From Enhydrobacter aerosaccus (GTDB lineage: Bacteria; Pseudomonadota; Alphaproteobacteria; Reyranellales; Reyranellaceae): a DNA stretch of 64,000 nt. Position numbers and translations under genes: made by a program. Location of the stretch: positions 1,426,001-1,490,000 of the forward strand of contig NZ_FUWJ01000001.1 of NCBI RefSeq assembly GCF_900167455.1, written 5' to 3'. The notes beneath the pieces are model-generated. The model was given only the letters and a program-made list of their open reading frames with translations, did no database searches and was not told where the DNA came from. Of the stretch, positions 1 to 8,636 are shown piece by piece (position 1 is the first letter of the stretch; each line of letters starts with the position of its first letter).

Positions 1-20
1 TATTAAACGGACCGCCTCTC

Positions 21-2702
21 TCACGTCGCCAGCCGTTCGAGGGCGGCGCTCAACCGGATCCGGGTCTGCTCGGCCTGGCTGCGCCGCTCGCGCTGTTCCT
101 CGACCACCTCCTCAGGGGCACGCGACACGAAGGCCGCATTGGCGAGCTTGGCGTCGATCTTACCGACCTCGTCGGCCAGCTTCTTGATTTCCTTCTGCAG
201 GCGGACGCTTTCGGCCTTGAGGTCGATCACCTCGCCGACCGGCAAGGCATAGGTCGCCTCGCCCACCACGATCTGCAGGGCGGCCTTGGGAGCGGCCTCC
301 GCTGCCGCGTCGATGCCGTCGACCCGTGCCAGGCGCTCGATCGCGGCCTGGTGGACCTGCAAGCGCTGCTTGGTCGTGCCGTCGGCGCCGACCACCAGTA
401 GCTTGAGCTTGGCGCCAGCCGGCACGTTCAGCTCCGCGCGCGCCGAGCGAATGTCGGAAATCAGTTTCACCAGCCAGCTGATCTCGCCGTCGGCGGCCGC
501 ATCGATCGCCGTCGGTGCCGGCCAGGCTTGGCCGATCAGCATGCCGTGTTTCTCTCGATGACCGAGCTTGTCCCACAGTTCCTCGGTGATGAAGGGCATC
601 ACCGGATGCAGGAGCTTGATCGTTTCGCGCAGGACGTAGGCGGTCACGGCGCGGGTCTCATCCTTTTCCGCGCCGTCCGGTCCCTGGAGGACCGGCTTGG
701 TGAGTTCGACATACCAGTCGCAGACCACGCCCCAGATGAACTCGTAGAGCGTGTTGGCCGCTTCGTTCAGCCGGAAATCCGCGAGCGCCTTGTCGACCGC
801 GATGTTGGCGCGCGCCAGTTCGCCCAGCATCCACTTGTTCACCGTGAGCGTTGCCGAAGGCAGATCGAAATCGTCCGGCAATGCGGCGCCGTTCATCTCG
901 GCGAAGCGCGTCGCGTTCCACAGCTTGGTCGCGAAATTGCGCGATCCCTCGACGCGTGCCGTTGCCAGGCGCAGACGGCCGGCGGCCGAAGAGGCCAGCG
1001 ACGCCATGGTGAAGCGCAGTGCGTCGGCGCCATACTTGTCGATCAGTTCCAGGGGATCGATGACGTTCCCCTTGGACTTCGACATCTTCTGGCCCTTCTC
1101 GTCGGTGACGAGGCCGTGCAGGTAGACGGTGCGGAACGGCACGTCGCCCATGAAGTGCATGCCCATCATCATCATGCGGGCCACCCAGAAGAACAGGATG
1201 TCCCACCCCGTCACCAGAACCGATGTCGGATAGTACTTCTTCAGCGCCTCGGTCTCGTCGGGCCAGCCCAGCGTCGAGAAGGGCCACAGCGCCGAGCTGA
1301 ACCACGTATCGAGGACGTCGGGATCGCGCTCCAGCGGCACATCCTTGCCGTAGTGCTGGCGGGCCTCGGCCCTCGCCTCGCCTTCCGACGCGGCAACGAA
1401 GACCTTGCGGTCCGGTCCGTACCAGGCCGGGATCTGGTGGCCCCACCACAGCTGGCGCGAGACGCACCAGGGCTCGATGTTCTCCATCCAGCGGAAGAAG
1501 TCGTCGCGCCCGCGCTCCGGCACGAACGTCACCCGCCCGTCGCGGGCAGCAGCGATCGGCGCCTCGGCCAGCTTCTTCGCGTCGGCATACCATTGCTCGG
1601 TCAGGAATGGCTCGACAGGCACGCCGCCGCGGTCGCCATAGGGCACGGCATGCGTGTGCGGCTCGATCTTCTCGAGAAGCCCCTGCTCCTCCATGTCGGC
1701 GACGATCTTCTTGCGCGCCTCGAAGCGATCGAGGCCACGATACTTCTCGGGTGCGTTCTCGTTCAGGCGCGCGAACTTGTCGAGCACCGAGATGGCTTCG
1801 AGCTTGTGCCGGCGGCCCACTTCGAAGTCGTTGAAATCGTGCGCCGGCGTGATCTTCACCGCGCCCGAGCCCTTCTCCGGGTCGGAATACTCGTCGCCGA
1901 CGATCGGGATGCGACGGCCAACGAGCGGCAGGATCACGTGCTTGCCGATCAGGTGTTTCCACTTCGGATCGTCGGGATGGACGGCCACGGCCGTGTCGCC
2001 GAGCATCGTTTCGGGACGGGTCGTGGCGACGACGATGTGCTCGTCGCTGTTCTCGATCGGATACTTGAAATACCAGAGATGCCCCTTCACCTCGCGCGAT
2101 TCGACCTCGAGGTCGGAAATCGCGGTCAGCATCTTGGGGTCCCAATTGACCAGCCGGTTGTCCTTGTAGATCAAGCCTTGGCGGTAAAGGTCGACGAACA
2201 CCTTGACGACCGCCCGCGAAAGCCCCTCGTCCATCGTGAAGCGTTCCCGGCTCCAGTCGCAGGAAGCACCGAGACGCCTCAACTGGCTGGTGATCGTGCC
2301 GCCGGAATACGCCTTCCACTCCCAGACCTTGGCCAGGAATTCCTCGCGGTTGAGGAGCTTGCGGTTGCCGTCGCCTCGGTCTGCGCCTTCGATGGCAAGC
2401 CCGATCCCTTCCTGCTCGAGGTTGCGCACGACGACCATCTGGGTGGCGATACCGGCGTGGTCCGTCCCCGGCTGCCACAGCACGTCGTCGCCCTTCATGC
2501 GGCGCCACCGGATCAGGATGTCCTGCAGCGTATTGTCGAGCGCATGGCCCATATGCAGGCTGCCGGTCACGTTCGGCGGCGGGATGACGATGCAATAGGG
2601 CGGCTTGGCCGATTCCGGATGCGCCTTGAAGGCGCCGGACTGCTCCCACTCGGGGTAGCGGCGCGCCTCGATTTCCTTGGGGTCGTAAGTCTTGTCCAGC
2701 AT
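21..2702 (-). CDS. valS: Valyl-tRNA synthetase
   Basis: Class I aminoacyl-tRNA synthetase that charges tRNA-Val and edits mischarged threonine in the cytoplasm. The 893-residue product has the HIGH signature as HMGH at residues 50-53, after the PPPNVTGSL stretch, and KMSKS at 539-543. The anticodon-binding domain follows, and the C-terminal tail is rich in charged residues, as expected of the ValS coiled-coil arm. Length is normal for bacterial ValS. An in-frame codon at 2729 would add nine residues, but it lies inside the popZ terminator hairpin, so the ATG at 2702 is preferred. The gene follows popZ on the same strand, an order seen in many alphaproteobacteria. Confidence 0.97.
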   Translation of the reverse strand: MLDKTYDPKEIEARRYPEWEQSGAFKAHPESAKPPYCIVIPPPNVTGSLHMGHALDNTLQDILIRWRRMKGDDVLWQPGTDHAGIATQMVVVRNLEQEGIGLAIEGADRGDGNRKLLNREEFLAKVWEWKAYSGGTITSQLRRLGASCDWSRERFTMDEGLSRAVVKVFVDLYRQGLIYKDNRLVNWDPKMLTAISDLEVESREVKGHLWYFKYPIENSDEHIVVATTRPETMLGDTAVAVHPDDPKWKHLIGKHVILPLVGRRIPIVGDEYSDPEKGSGAVKITPAHDFNDFEVGRRHKLEAISVLDKFARLNENAPEKYRGLDRFEARKKIVADMEEQGLLEKIEPHTHAVPYGDRGGVPVEPFLTEQWYADAKKLAEAPIAAARDGRVTFVPERGRDDFFRWMENIEPWCVSRQLWWGHQIPAWYGPDRKVFVAASEGEARAEARQHYGKDVPLERDPDVLDTWFSSALWPFSTLGWPDETEALKKYYPTSVLVTGWDILFFWVARMMMMGMHFMGDVPFRTVYLHGLVTDEKGQKMSKSKGNVIDPLELIDKYGADALRFTMASLASSAAGRLRLATARVEGSRNFATKLWNATRFAEMNGAALPDDFDLPSATLTVNKWMLGELARANIAVDKALADFRLNEAANTLYEFIWGVVCDWYVELTKPVLQGPDGAEKDETRAVTAYVLRETIKLLHPVMPFITEELWDKLGHREKHGMLIGQAWPAPTAIDAAADGEISWLVKLISDIRSARAELNVPAGAKLKLLVVGADGTTKQRLQVHQAAIERLARVDGIDAAAEAAPKAALQIVVGEATYALPVGEVIDLKAESVRLQKEIKKLADEVGKIDAKLANAAFVSRAPEEVVEEQRERRSQAEQTRIRLSAALERLAT

Positions 2703-2718
2703 CGCTTGCCTTATAACG

Positions 2719-2748
2719 AAAAACGCCACGGAAGGCCCCGTGGCGTTC
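2719..2748 (-). terminator. Intrinsic terminator after popZ
   Basis: Read on the minus strand, AACGCCACGG and its exact complement CCGTGGCGTT flank a six-base loop and are followed at once by a T run. The hairpin arms are at 2722-2731 and 2738-2747. It sits 22 bases past the popZ stop and upstream of the valS start, so valS probably has its own promoter or depends on read-through. Confidence 0.75.
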
Positions 2749-2769
2749 GATGGGAATTGGGCCTCGGGA

Positions 2770-3318
2770 TCAGCGGCGCGTCAGGCGCACGATCTCGCGC
2801 TCGACGTACCGTTCGACGATCGGCGGCAGGTTCTGATCGAGCCAATCCTTGAGCATGGGGCGCAGCATTTCCTTCACCATCTCCTCGATGGTCTTGCCAC
2901 CATCGCCCAGCGCCGGTCCCGGACTGGCTGCCATCGGCGGGGGAACGCTGTCCTGGACCGCCTGGTTCAGGCGATCGAAGGCCGAGGACGTGGCACCGGC
3001 CACGGAGGAGCCGATCAGGGGTTCGGAAGGCTCGGGATTTGTCTGCGACATGGTCGACGCGCTCACGGACTCGGTGGGAGGGACAGGAATGGGGATCGGT
3101 TGGGCTGCAGGCGAGGCCGGCGGCTCCCCGACAAGCTGGGTCAGGATAAGCACGTCCTCCTGCCCGGCACCGGCCGGTGCCGGCGGAAGATCGCCGGCCG
3201 GCTGGCTCGGTGGCTCGCCGACCTGCGCTCGGGCCTCGTCGTCGGAGATGATCTTGCGGATGGATGCAAGAATATCGTCCATCGACGGGTCGTTATTGGC
3301 GTTTCGCCCTTCGCTCAT
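2770..3318 (-). CDS. popZ: Polar organising protein PopZ (DUF2497 family)
   Basis: PopZ-type scaffold, known in Caulobacter and relatives to form a cell-pole matrix that anchors ParB-bound centromeres and cell-cycle signalling proteins. The 182-residue product has the family's three-part layout. A conserved N-terminal helix lies at about residues 10-30 (DPSMDDILASIRKIISDD). A proline- and acid-rich spacer covers about 33-135. A C-terminal oligomerisation region spans about 141-182, with EEMVKEMLRPMLKDWLDQNL and a basic end. The start codon overlaps the tolC stop by four bases, so the two are probably translationally coupled. Family and architecture are clear; polar function in this organism is inferred. 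Confidence 0.88.
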   Translation of the reverse strand: MSEGRNANNDPSMDDILASIRKIISDDEARAQVGEPPSQPAGDLPPAPAGAGQEDVLILTQLVGEPPASPAAQPIPIPVPPTESVSASTMSQTNPEPSEPLIGSSVAGATSSAFDRLNQAVQDSVPPPMAASPGPALGDGGKTIEEMVKEMLRPMLKDWLDQNLPPIVERYVEREIVRLTRR

Positions 3319-4730
3319 TTCTTCGTTCCAGAATCACTGGTGCCCAAGCCGATCCAACGGGAACCGACTTCGTCATAGTACTTCTCCTCGTCGTAATATT
3401 CGACGGGCAATCCCAGGGTACGGGCGGTCAGGCGGCCGATGCCGGCCAGCACACCATAGAAGCTGATCTGCGTATCATGGCGCGCCTGAAGCAGGTTCAC
3501 CTGGGAATTCAGCAATTCCTGTTCGGCGTTCAGGACGTCCAGGGTCGTACGCGAGCCGACCAGGGCTTCCTGCCGCACGCCGTTCAAGGCGACTTCGTTG
3601 GCGCGCACCTGCGCCTCGAAGGAAACCACGCGGGACCGGGCGGAATCGAGGTTGCGCCAGGCGCGGATCACATTTTCAGCCGCCGTGCGGCGAGCGCTGT
3701 CGAGCTCGTTGCGGCGCTGGCCGACCAGCTGCTTGGCCTGGCGTACCTGCGACCATTCACTGCCGTTCTGGTAGATCGGCACCGTGGCCTGCAGCCGGAC
3801 GCCGTATTGATAGTAGCGGTCGCCCGGATACAGGTAATCGAACTGCTGCTGGATGAAGCCGACGAGATTGACCTGGGGCAGCAGGTTGCCGACCGCGCTG
3901 TTGACGCCGTAGCGGGCCGCCGTGATGCGATGCTGTGCGGTGACAGAGCGTGGCGCGTAATCCATGGCCAGCGCCACGCACTCGTCCTCGCTCGCCGGCA
4001 GCGCACCGATCAACGGGAGATCGGCGATCTTACCGGGCTTCAGCCCGATGTAGTGCTGGAACGCCGCCTCGTCGATGCGGACCTGCGCCTGCGCCTGCAC
4101 CAGATCGGCCTTGGCCTGTTCGAGTCGGGCCTCGGCCTGCGAGACGTCGGTGATGGTCAGCTCGCCGACGCGGAAGCGCTCGCGCGTGGCATCGAGCTGC
4201 TCCACCAGCACACGCACATTGTTGCGCCGGGCATCGACGATGCCGATGTCCTGCAGCAGATCGGCATAGGACTGGACCGAGGCCAGCATGGCGCTCTCTT
4301 CGGTATCCGCGAGCGCCGCGCGTTGTGCCTGGATATTGGCCTGGGCTGCCTTGGTATCGGCCACTGTCCTGCCGCCGCGGAACAGAGGCTGCGTGGCCGT
4401 CAGGGTCGTGAAGCGACCGTTCAGCGGCCGCAGCGCCCAGGCGCTCTGCGGCGTTTGCTGGAAGTCGTATTCGATCTTGTTCTGCTCATAGGCGAGCGTG
4501 ACCTTGGGACGCCAGTTGGCCACGGCCTGGGCCAAGCCTTCATCGGTCTGCCGCAGCAAGGCCCGTCCCGCCAACAGGTCCGGATTGCTGTTGTAGGTGC
4601 TGGAAAGCGCCTCGATCAGGCTTTGCGCCGACGCGCCCGGAGTGCCCGCGAGGCAACCGACCATCAGCGCGCACACCGCCGCGACGCTTGTGTGCTTCAA
4701 AGCCAGCCGCTTACGCATCGAGTACCCCAT
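3315..4730 (-). CDS. tolC: TolC-family outer membrane efflux protein
   Basis: Trimeric outer-membrane channel for type I secretion and tripartite efflux. The product starts with a basic N-terminus and hydrophobic signal peptide that ends near the ASAQS site at about residue 36. Two successive outer-membrane efflux (OEP) repeats fill the rest, with typical fragments such as NPDLLAGRALLRQTDEGLAQ near the N-terminus and LDVLNAEQELLNSQVNLLQA near the C-terminus. A second ATG four codons in (4718, MRKRLALKH) gives an equally good signal peptide. No membrane fusion protein or pump gene is adjacent, which is usual for a housekeeping TolC serving several systems. It is followed by overlapping popZ. 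Confidence 0.93.
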   Translation of the reverse strand: MGYSMRKRLALKHTSVAAVCALMVGCLAGTPGASAQSLIEALSSTYNSNPDLLAGRALLRQTDEGLAQAVANWRPKVTLAYEQNKIEYDFQQTPQSAWALRPLNGRFTTLTATQPLFRGGRTVADTKAAQANIQAQRAALADTEESAMLASVQSYADLLQDIGIVDARRNNVRVLVEQLDATRERFRVGELTITDVSQAEARLEQAKADLVQAQAQVRIDEAAFQHYIGLKPGKIADLPLIGALPASEDECVALAMDYAPRSVTAQHRITAARYGVNSAVGNLLPQVNLVGFIQQQFDYLYPGDRYYQYGVRLQATVPIYQNGSEWSQVRQAKQLVGQRRNELDSARRTAAENVIRAWRNLDSARSRVVSFEAQVRANEVALNGVRQEALVGSRTTLDVLNAEQELLNSQVNLLQARHDTQISFYGVLAGIGRLTARTLGLPVEYYDEEKYYDEVGSRWIGLGTSDSGTKK

Positions 4731-4802
4731 CTTCCAAGCAACCCTAACACCGGTCGGACGGACATCAATAGTCCTCCGGCGTCCGTCGATGCGGCGCTGC
4801 GC

Positions 4803-5462
4803 TCAGAAGGCAAAGCGCGGCGGCGGAGCGAAGCCCGGCAGAAGGGGCGTGCCCGCATCGAACAAGGGGCGACCGGAAGTGACGCCGCCCTCTTTCACAA
4901 CGAGGTGAGCCACACCATGTGCAGCCGACGCGCTCGCAATGACCGTGCCCAGACGGCCGCCTTCGGCCAGTTGATCCAGGATCGCCTTGGGAATCTCGCG
5001 AACCGCGCCCTCGATCAGGATGACGTCGTAGGGGGCCGAAGTCGGTGCGCCCTGCTCCATCTTCCCCGTGACGATCTGGATGTTGTCGATGCCCAATTGC
5101 TTGATGGTCTGCTCGGCCGAACCAGCCAAGGTGGGATCGCCTTCGACCGCCGTCACGCTCTTTACCAGCCGCGCCAGCAGGGCGGCGCCGTAGCCGGGGC
5201 CCGAGGCCACGACCAGGGCCTTGTCGGTGGCGCTCGGCTGGAGGGTCTGGATCAGACGGGCCAGAACCATGGGCTCCATCAGATAGCGCCCGCCTCCCAG
5301 CGGCACGTCGTCGTCGGCATAAGCCACCGACTTCACGGCATCCGGCAGGAACCGTTCGCGCGGCAGGTCGGCGATGACCGATAGCAGCAGGTCGTTCGTG
5401 ACACGATTTGGCCTGAGCTGTCCGTCGATCATGTTGCGACGCGCGACCGAGAAATCCGTCAT
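4803..5462 (-). CDS. Protein-L-isoaspartate methyltransferase-like protein, probably not a true PIMT
   Basis: A 219-residue PCMT-family Rossmann protein. The SAM-binding glycine motif is seen at about residues 82-96 (ALVVASGPGYGAALL), with the acidic strand end VEGDP afterwards. In true PIMTs a Ser/Thr-containing segment of the form GQTIS-x-P binds the isoaspartyl substrate. Here the aligned segment reads GRYLMEP (58-64), with Met62 in the Ser position, so repair activity is doubtful. Homologues next to tolC are common in alphaproteobacteria and are usually just named PCMT family. It reads toward tolC with a 72-base gap and may share its transcript. Confidence 0.8.
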   Translation of the reverse strand: MTDFSVARRNMIDGQLRPNRVTNDLLLSVIADLPRERFLPDAVKSVAYADDDVPLGGGRYLMEPMVLARLIQTLQPSATDKALVVASGPGYGAALLARLVKSVTAVEGDPTLAGSAEQTIKQLGIDNIQIVTGKMEQGAPTSAPYDVILIEGAVREIPKAILDQLAEGGRLGTVIASASAAHGVAHLVVKEGGVTSGRPLFDAGTPLLPGFAPPPRFAF

Positions 5463-5589
5463 TGGCTGGACCCCAAAATGTTGTGTCGCTTATAGGCGGG
5501 GGCGCGGGAGACCGTCAAAGGGTGCGAAGTCGCGGTCCAGCTTGACCGCTCCCGCAGCCGACGCGTATAGCAGCCCCGGTTCTGCGGCC

Positions 5590-5663
5590 GGCCTGGTGGC
5601 AGAGTGGCTATGTAGCGGACTGCAAATCCGTCAATGCCGGTTCGATTCCGGCCCAGGCCTCCA
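5590..5663 (+). tRNA. tRNA-Cys(GCA)
   Basis: A cloverleaf folds with acceptor arms GGCCTGG (5590-5596) and CCAGGCC (5653-5659), discriminator T and an encoded CCA (5661-5663). The anticodon loop CTGCAAA gives GCA, and the T-loop is GGTTCGATTCC. It is 74 bases long. Confidence 0.96.
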
Positions 5664-5758
5664 CGCGGCATGTGCAAACGTTCCCCCTTGCATGGGAAGG
5701 AACGCTCTGCCAAAAGACCGCGCCTTCGCAGCCGCATACCGCCGGTCGCGACGAATTT

Positions 5759-5833
5759 TCCGGAGTAGCTCAGCGGTAGAGCAGGCGACTGTTAATCGCC
5801 GGGTCGCAGGTTCGAACCCTGCCTCCGGAGCCA
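5759..5833 (+). tRNA. tRNA-Asn(GTT)
   Basis: Acceptor arms TCCGGAG (5759-5765) and CTCCGGA (5823-5829) pair perfectly, followed by discriminator G and encoded CCA. The anticodon loop CTGTTAA gives GTT. It lies 95 bases after tRNA-Cys on the same strand, and a strong hairpin starts four bases past its end. Confidence 0.96.
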
Positions 5834-5837
5834 GACC

Positions 5838-5871
5838 GCTACGGCGCGTCCCGAAAGGGACGCGCCGTAGC
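5838..5871 (+). terminator. Perfect 15-bp hairpin after tRNA-Asn
   Basis: GCTACGGCGCGTCCC and its exact complement close a GAAA tetraloop. The U-tract that should follow is weak (TCTTGGT), so this may act as a terminator or processing signal for the tRNA-Cys/Asn transcript. The rest of the gap to 6012 shows no gene. Confidence 0.6.
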
Positions 5872-6012
5872 TCTTGGTGGGGCGCCCATACCATCCGCCG
5901 ATACCATCCGATCGTTACTGCCGTGTGCAACGCCGCTACCTAGCAGGTCGCCTCGCCACGGTCGCGATCTTGGGTTATCGACCGGCGTCCCCACGCGCCC
6001 AGCGGAGTCGCC

Positions 6013-6627
6013 ATGAACCAGTCCGAATTGCCGAACGAAACCGTGGAAGTGGTCCGCAAGGAAGTTGCCTTCCAGGGCTATTTCAAGGTCATACGGTATT
6101 TCTTCCGCCACGGGCTGCATCAGGGCGGTCAAAGCAAGGTCATCAGCCGAGAAGTCTTCGAACGCGGTCAGGCTGGTGCTGTCCTTCCCTACGATCCCAA
6201 ACGCGATGAAGTGGTGCTGATCCGCCAGTTCCGGGCAGGCGCCTTTGTCGCCGGCCACCATCCGTTCACCTGGGAAACCGTGGCGGGAATGCTGGAGGAT
6301 GGCGAAACGGCGGAGGCCATGGTTCGCCGCGAGGCAGTCGAGGAAGCCGATCTCGCCATCACGGACGTATGGCCGATCCAGAACATGATGCTGACTCCTG
6401 GCGCATGCTCGGAAGCATGCCGCCTCTTCCTCGGCCGGGCCGACACGACCAACGCCGGTGGAATTTTCGGTTTGGAGACCGAGGACGAGAACATCTTTGT
6501 CAAAGTTCTGCCCTTCTCCGAAGCGCTTGCCATGGTCGAGAGAAACGAGGTCGACAACGCCGTCAGCGTCGTTGCTCTGCTGTGGCTCGCCCTTCATCGC
6601 GAGGAAGTGCGCGAGCGTTGGTCCTGA
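6013..6627 (+). CDS. Nudix hydrolase, ADP-ribose pyrophosphatase type
   Basis: Cytoplasmic Mg-dependent hydrolase that most likely splits ADP-ribose or another nucleoside diphosphate sugar into AMP and a sugar phosphate. The 204-residue product resembles NudF/TrgB proteins: an N-terminal beta region for dimerisation, then the Nudix box starting at Gly92. The box fits the consensus GX5EX7REUXEEXGU (E98, R106-E107, E110-E111), except that the late Gly is Asp113. Residues downstream (LTPGACSEACRLFLGRAD) are also typical of ADP-ribose pyrophosphatases. It is followed closely by the cysteine synthase gene on the same strand. Confidence 0.88.
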   Translation: MNQSELPNETVEVVRKEVAFQGYFKVIRYFFRHGLHQGGQSKVISREVFERGQAGAVLPYDPKRDEVVLIRQFRAGAFVAGHHPFTWETVAGMLEDGETAEAMVRREAVEEADLAITDVWPIQNMMLTPGACSEACRLFLGRADTTNAGGIFGLETEDENIFVKVLPFSEALAMVERNEVDNAVSVVALLWLALHREEVRERWS

Positions 6628-6702
6628 CGGTTGCGCGACGGCCCCGACCCTGTCTACGGTCCGGCCGGGAGCGAACGCAGGGTCACAAAGCGAGCATTCA
6701 TC

Positions 6703-7704
6703 ATGAAAGTCCGGTCTGGTTTCATCGATAGCATCGGCAACACGCCGCTGATCAAGCTCCGAGCGGCATCCGAGGCGACGGGCTGCCAGATCTATGGCAA
6801 GGCGGAGTTCCTGAACCCCGGCGGCTCGGTCAAGGACCGCGCGGCGCTCGCGATCATCGAGGATGCCGAGAAGCGCGGGAAGCTGCGACCGGGCGGAGTC
6901 ATTGTCGAGGGCACGGCCGGAAACACCGGCATCGGCATCAGCCTGGTCGCCAACGCCCGCGGCTATCGCTCCGTGATCGTGATGCCGGAGACGCAAAGCC
7001 AGGAGAAGAAGGACATGCTGCGGCTGTGCGGGGCGGACCTGCGCCTCGTGCCCGCCGTCCCCTACTCCAACCCTGACAATTATGTGCGCTACTCCGGCCG
7101 ACTGGCGGATGAGATGGCGGCCGTGGAACCCAACGGCGCGGTATGGGCCAACCAGTTCGACAATGTTGCCAATCGAGAGGGACACTATCGCACGACCGGT
7201 CCCGAAATCTGGGAGCAAACCGACGGCCGGGTCGACGGCTTCACCTGCTCGGTCGGCAGCGGTGGCACGTTGGGCGGCGTGGCGCGGGCGTTGAAGGAAC
7301 GCAATCCCAATATCAGGATTGCCCTTAGCGATCCGATGGGCTCGGCGCTTTACAGCTGGGTGAAAAGCGGTGAACTCAAGTCGGAAGGCACTTCGATCAC
7401 CGAAGGCATCGCCAACGGACGCGTCACGGCCAATCTCGAAGGCACGCCCATCGACACGGCCTACCAGATCACCGACGAAGAGGCCCTGCCCGTCCTGTTC
7501 GACCTGGTGCAGCACGAGGGGCTGGTGCTGGGCGGGTCGACCGCGATCAACATCGTCGGGGCCATGCGCCTGGCCCGCGAACTCGGACCGGGCAAGATCA
7601 TCGTCACGATCCTCTGTGACGGCGGGCAGCGCTATCAGTCGAAGCTCTTCAATCCGGCTTTCCTTCGCGAGAAACATCTGCCTGTCCCACCGTGGATGAA
7701 GTAG
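6703..7704 (+). CDS. cysK: Cysteine synthase (O-acetylserine sulfhydrylase family)
   Basis: PLP enzyme that joins O-acetylserine and sulfide to make cysteine. The 333-residue product has the fold-type II landmarks: GNTPLIKL at 12-19, PLP-binding Lys44 in NPGGSVKDR, and the substrate loop EGTAGNTGIG. The later CSVGSGGTLGG stretch is the phosphate-binding loop. A longer in-frame reading begins at 6631, but the ATG at 6703 matches the family start. The TAGNTG form of the substrate loop is used by several cysteine synthase subgroups, so a cystathionine-beta-synthase-like role cannot be fully excluded. Sulfur genes sseA and metC lie downstream in the same direction. Confidence 0.88.
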   Translation: MKVRSGFIDSIGNTPLIKLRAASEATGCQIYGKAEFLNPGGSVKDRAALAIIEDAEKRGKLRPGGVIVEGTAGNTGIGISLVANARGYRSVIVMPETQSQEKKDMLRLCGADLRLVPAVPYSNPDNYVRYSGRLADEMAAVEPNGAVWANQFDNVANREGHYRTTGPEIWEQTDGRVDGFTCSVGSGGTLGGVARALKERNPNIRIALSDPMGSALYSWVKSGELKSEGTSITEGIANGRVTANLEGTPIDTAYQITDEEALPVLFDLVQHEGLVLGGSTAINIVGAMRLARELGPGKIIVTILCDGGQRYQSKLFNPAFLREKHLPVPPWMK

Positions 7705-7712
7705 CGCTCGCC

Positions 7713-8627
7713 ATGAGCCGGGTCATCGTCTGCGGGAGCCTCAACATGGATGTCGTCGTGCAGAGTGCGCGGCGACCGGCGGCGGGCGAGACCTTGTTGG
7801 GAGCGGAGGTCGCTTTCCTTCCCGGCGGCAAGGGCCTGAACCAGGCCGTGGCCAGTGCGCGGTTGGGGGCGCCGACGTCGCTGATCGGCGCCGTGGGCGA
7901 TGATTCCTTCGGCAAGGCGCTGCGCAGTTTCCTTGCCGACAACAATGTCGACACGCTCGGGCTTGGCGTCGTCGCCGGCCAGGCTTCCGGCCTCGCCCTC
8001 ATCCAGGTCGCCGAGGGCGACAACGCGATTACCGTGGCGTCCGGCGCCAATCATCATTTCAGCGCGGCAATGGTCCATGCGACGCCGCAACGCGATGAAG
8101 TCTGGATGGCTCAATTCGAGACGCCTCTTGCAGCCACGGATGCCACCATGAGGCAGGCTCGGCAGGCGCAGGCGCGCACGGTTCTCAATCTCGCGCCCTT
8201 CCTGGCCCCGCCGCCAGAGCTTCTACAATCGATCGACATCGCAGTGCTGAACGAGATCGAACTGTCACAGGCCGTCGGCGTGGCCCTCGATTCGGCAAGC
8301 GCCGAAAGTGCGGTCATCGAAGCCTGTCAGATGCTGCGCGCCCAGGGACCTCGCGCGGTGGTGGCGACGTTGGGTCCGCGCGGCGTTGTCGTCGTCACGA
8401 GCGACGGAGCCGTACAGATCCCGGGCTATAGGGTACCCGTAGTGGATACGACCGGCGCCGGCGATTGCTTTGTCGGCGCCCTCGCCGCACGCCTTGCCGA
8501 CGGCGCGACGCCGTTCGAGGCGGCGCGCTATGGAAATGCGGCGGCCGCCTGTTCCGTTCAGCGGCTGGGAGCAGCGCCATCCATGCCGACCGCCGAGGAA
8601 GTTGCAGCCCGATTGGCGAGCGCTTAA
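7713..8627 (+). CDS. rbsK: Ribokinase (PfkB family)
   Basis: ATP-dependent sugar kinase, most likely phosphorylating D-ribose at C5. The 304-residue protein has the N-terminal PfkB signature region (GSLNMDVVVQ), the GGKGLNQAVASARLG substrate loop and the C-terminal anion-hole and catalytic motif DTTGAGDCFVGAL, where the Asp of GAGD is the base. The ATG at 7713 lies nine bases after the cysteine synthase stop; an upstream in-frame ATG at 7692 overlaps that gene and is less likely. No ribose transporter or rbs operon is next to it, so the substrate is assigned by family only. Confidence 0.85.
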   Translation: MSRVIVCGSLNMDVVVQSARRPAAGETLLGAEVAFLPGGKGLNQAVASARLGAPTSLIGAVGDDSFGKALRSFLADNNVDTLGLGVVAGQASGLALIQVAEGDNAITVASGANHHFSAAMVHATPQRDEVWMAQFETPLAATDATMRQARQAQARTVLNLAPFLAPPPELLQSIDIAVLNEIELSQAVGVALDSASAESAVIEACQMLRAQGPRAVVATLGPRGVVVVTSDGAVQIPGYRVPVVDTTGAGDCFVGALAARLADGATPFEAARYGNAAAACSVQRLGAAPSMPTAEEVAARLASA

Positions 8628-8636
8628 AGCAAAGCC

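Noticed and set aside
528..2852. 774-residue open frame on the plus strand opposite valS
   Set aside because: It mirrors valS codons in a GC-rich genome, has no recognisable domain, is Arg/His-rich with low-complexity text, and lies over a gene with complete catalytic motifs.
3264..5384. 706-residue open frame on the plus strand opposite tolC and the PIMT-like gene
   Set aside because: It overlaps two real genes and one operon junction on the other strand, and its translation is biased to Arg, Gly and Gln with no motif.
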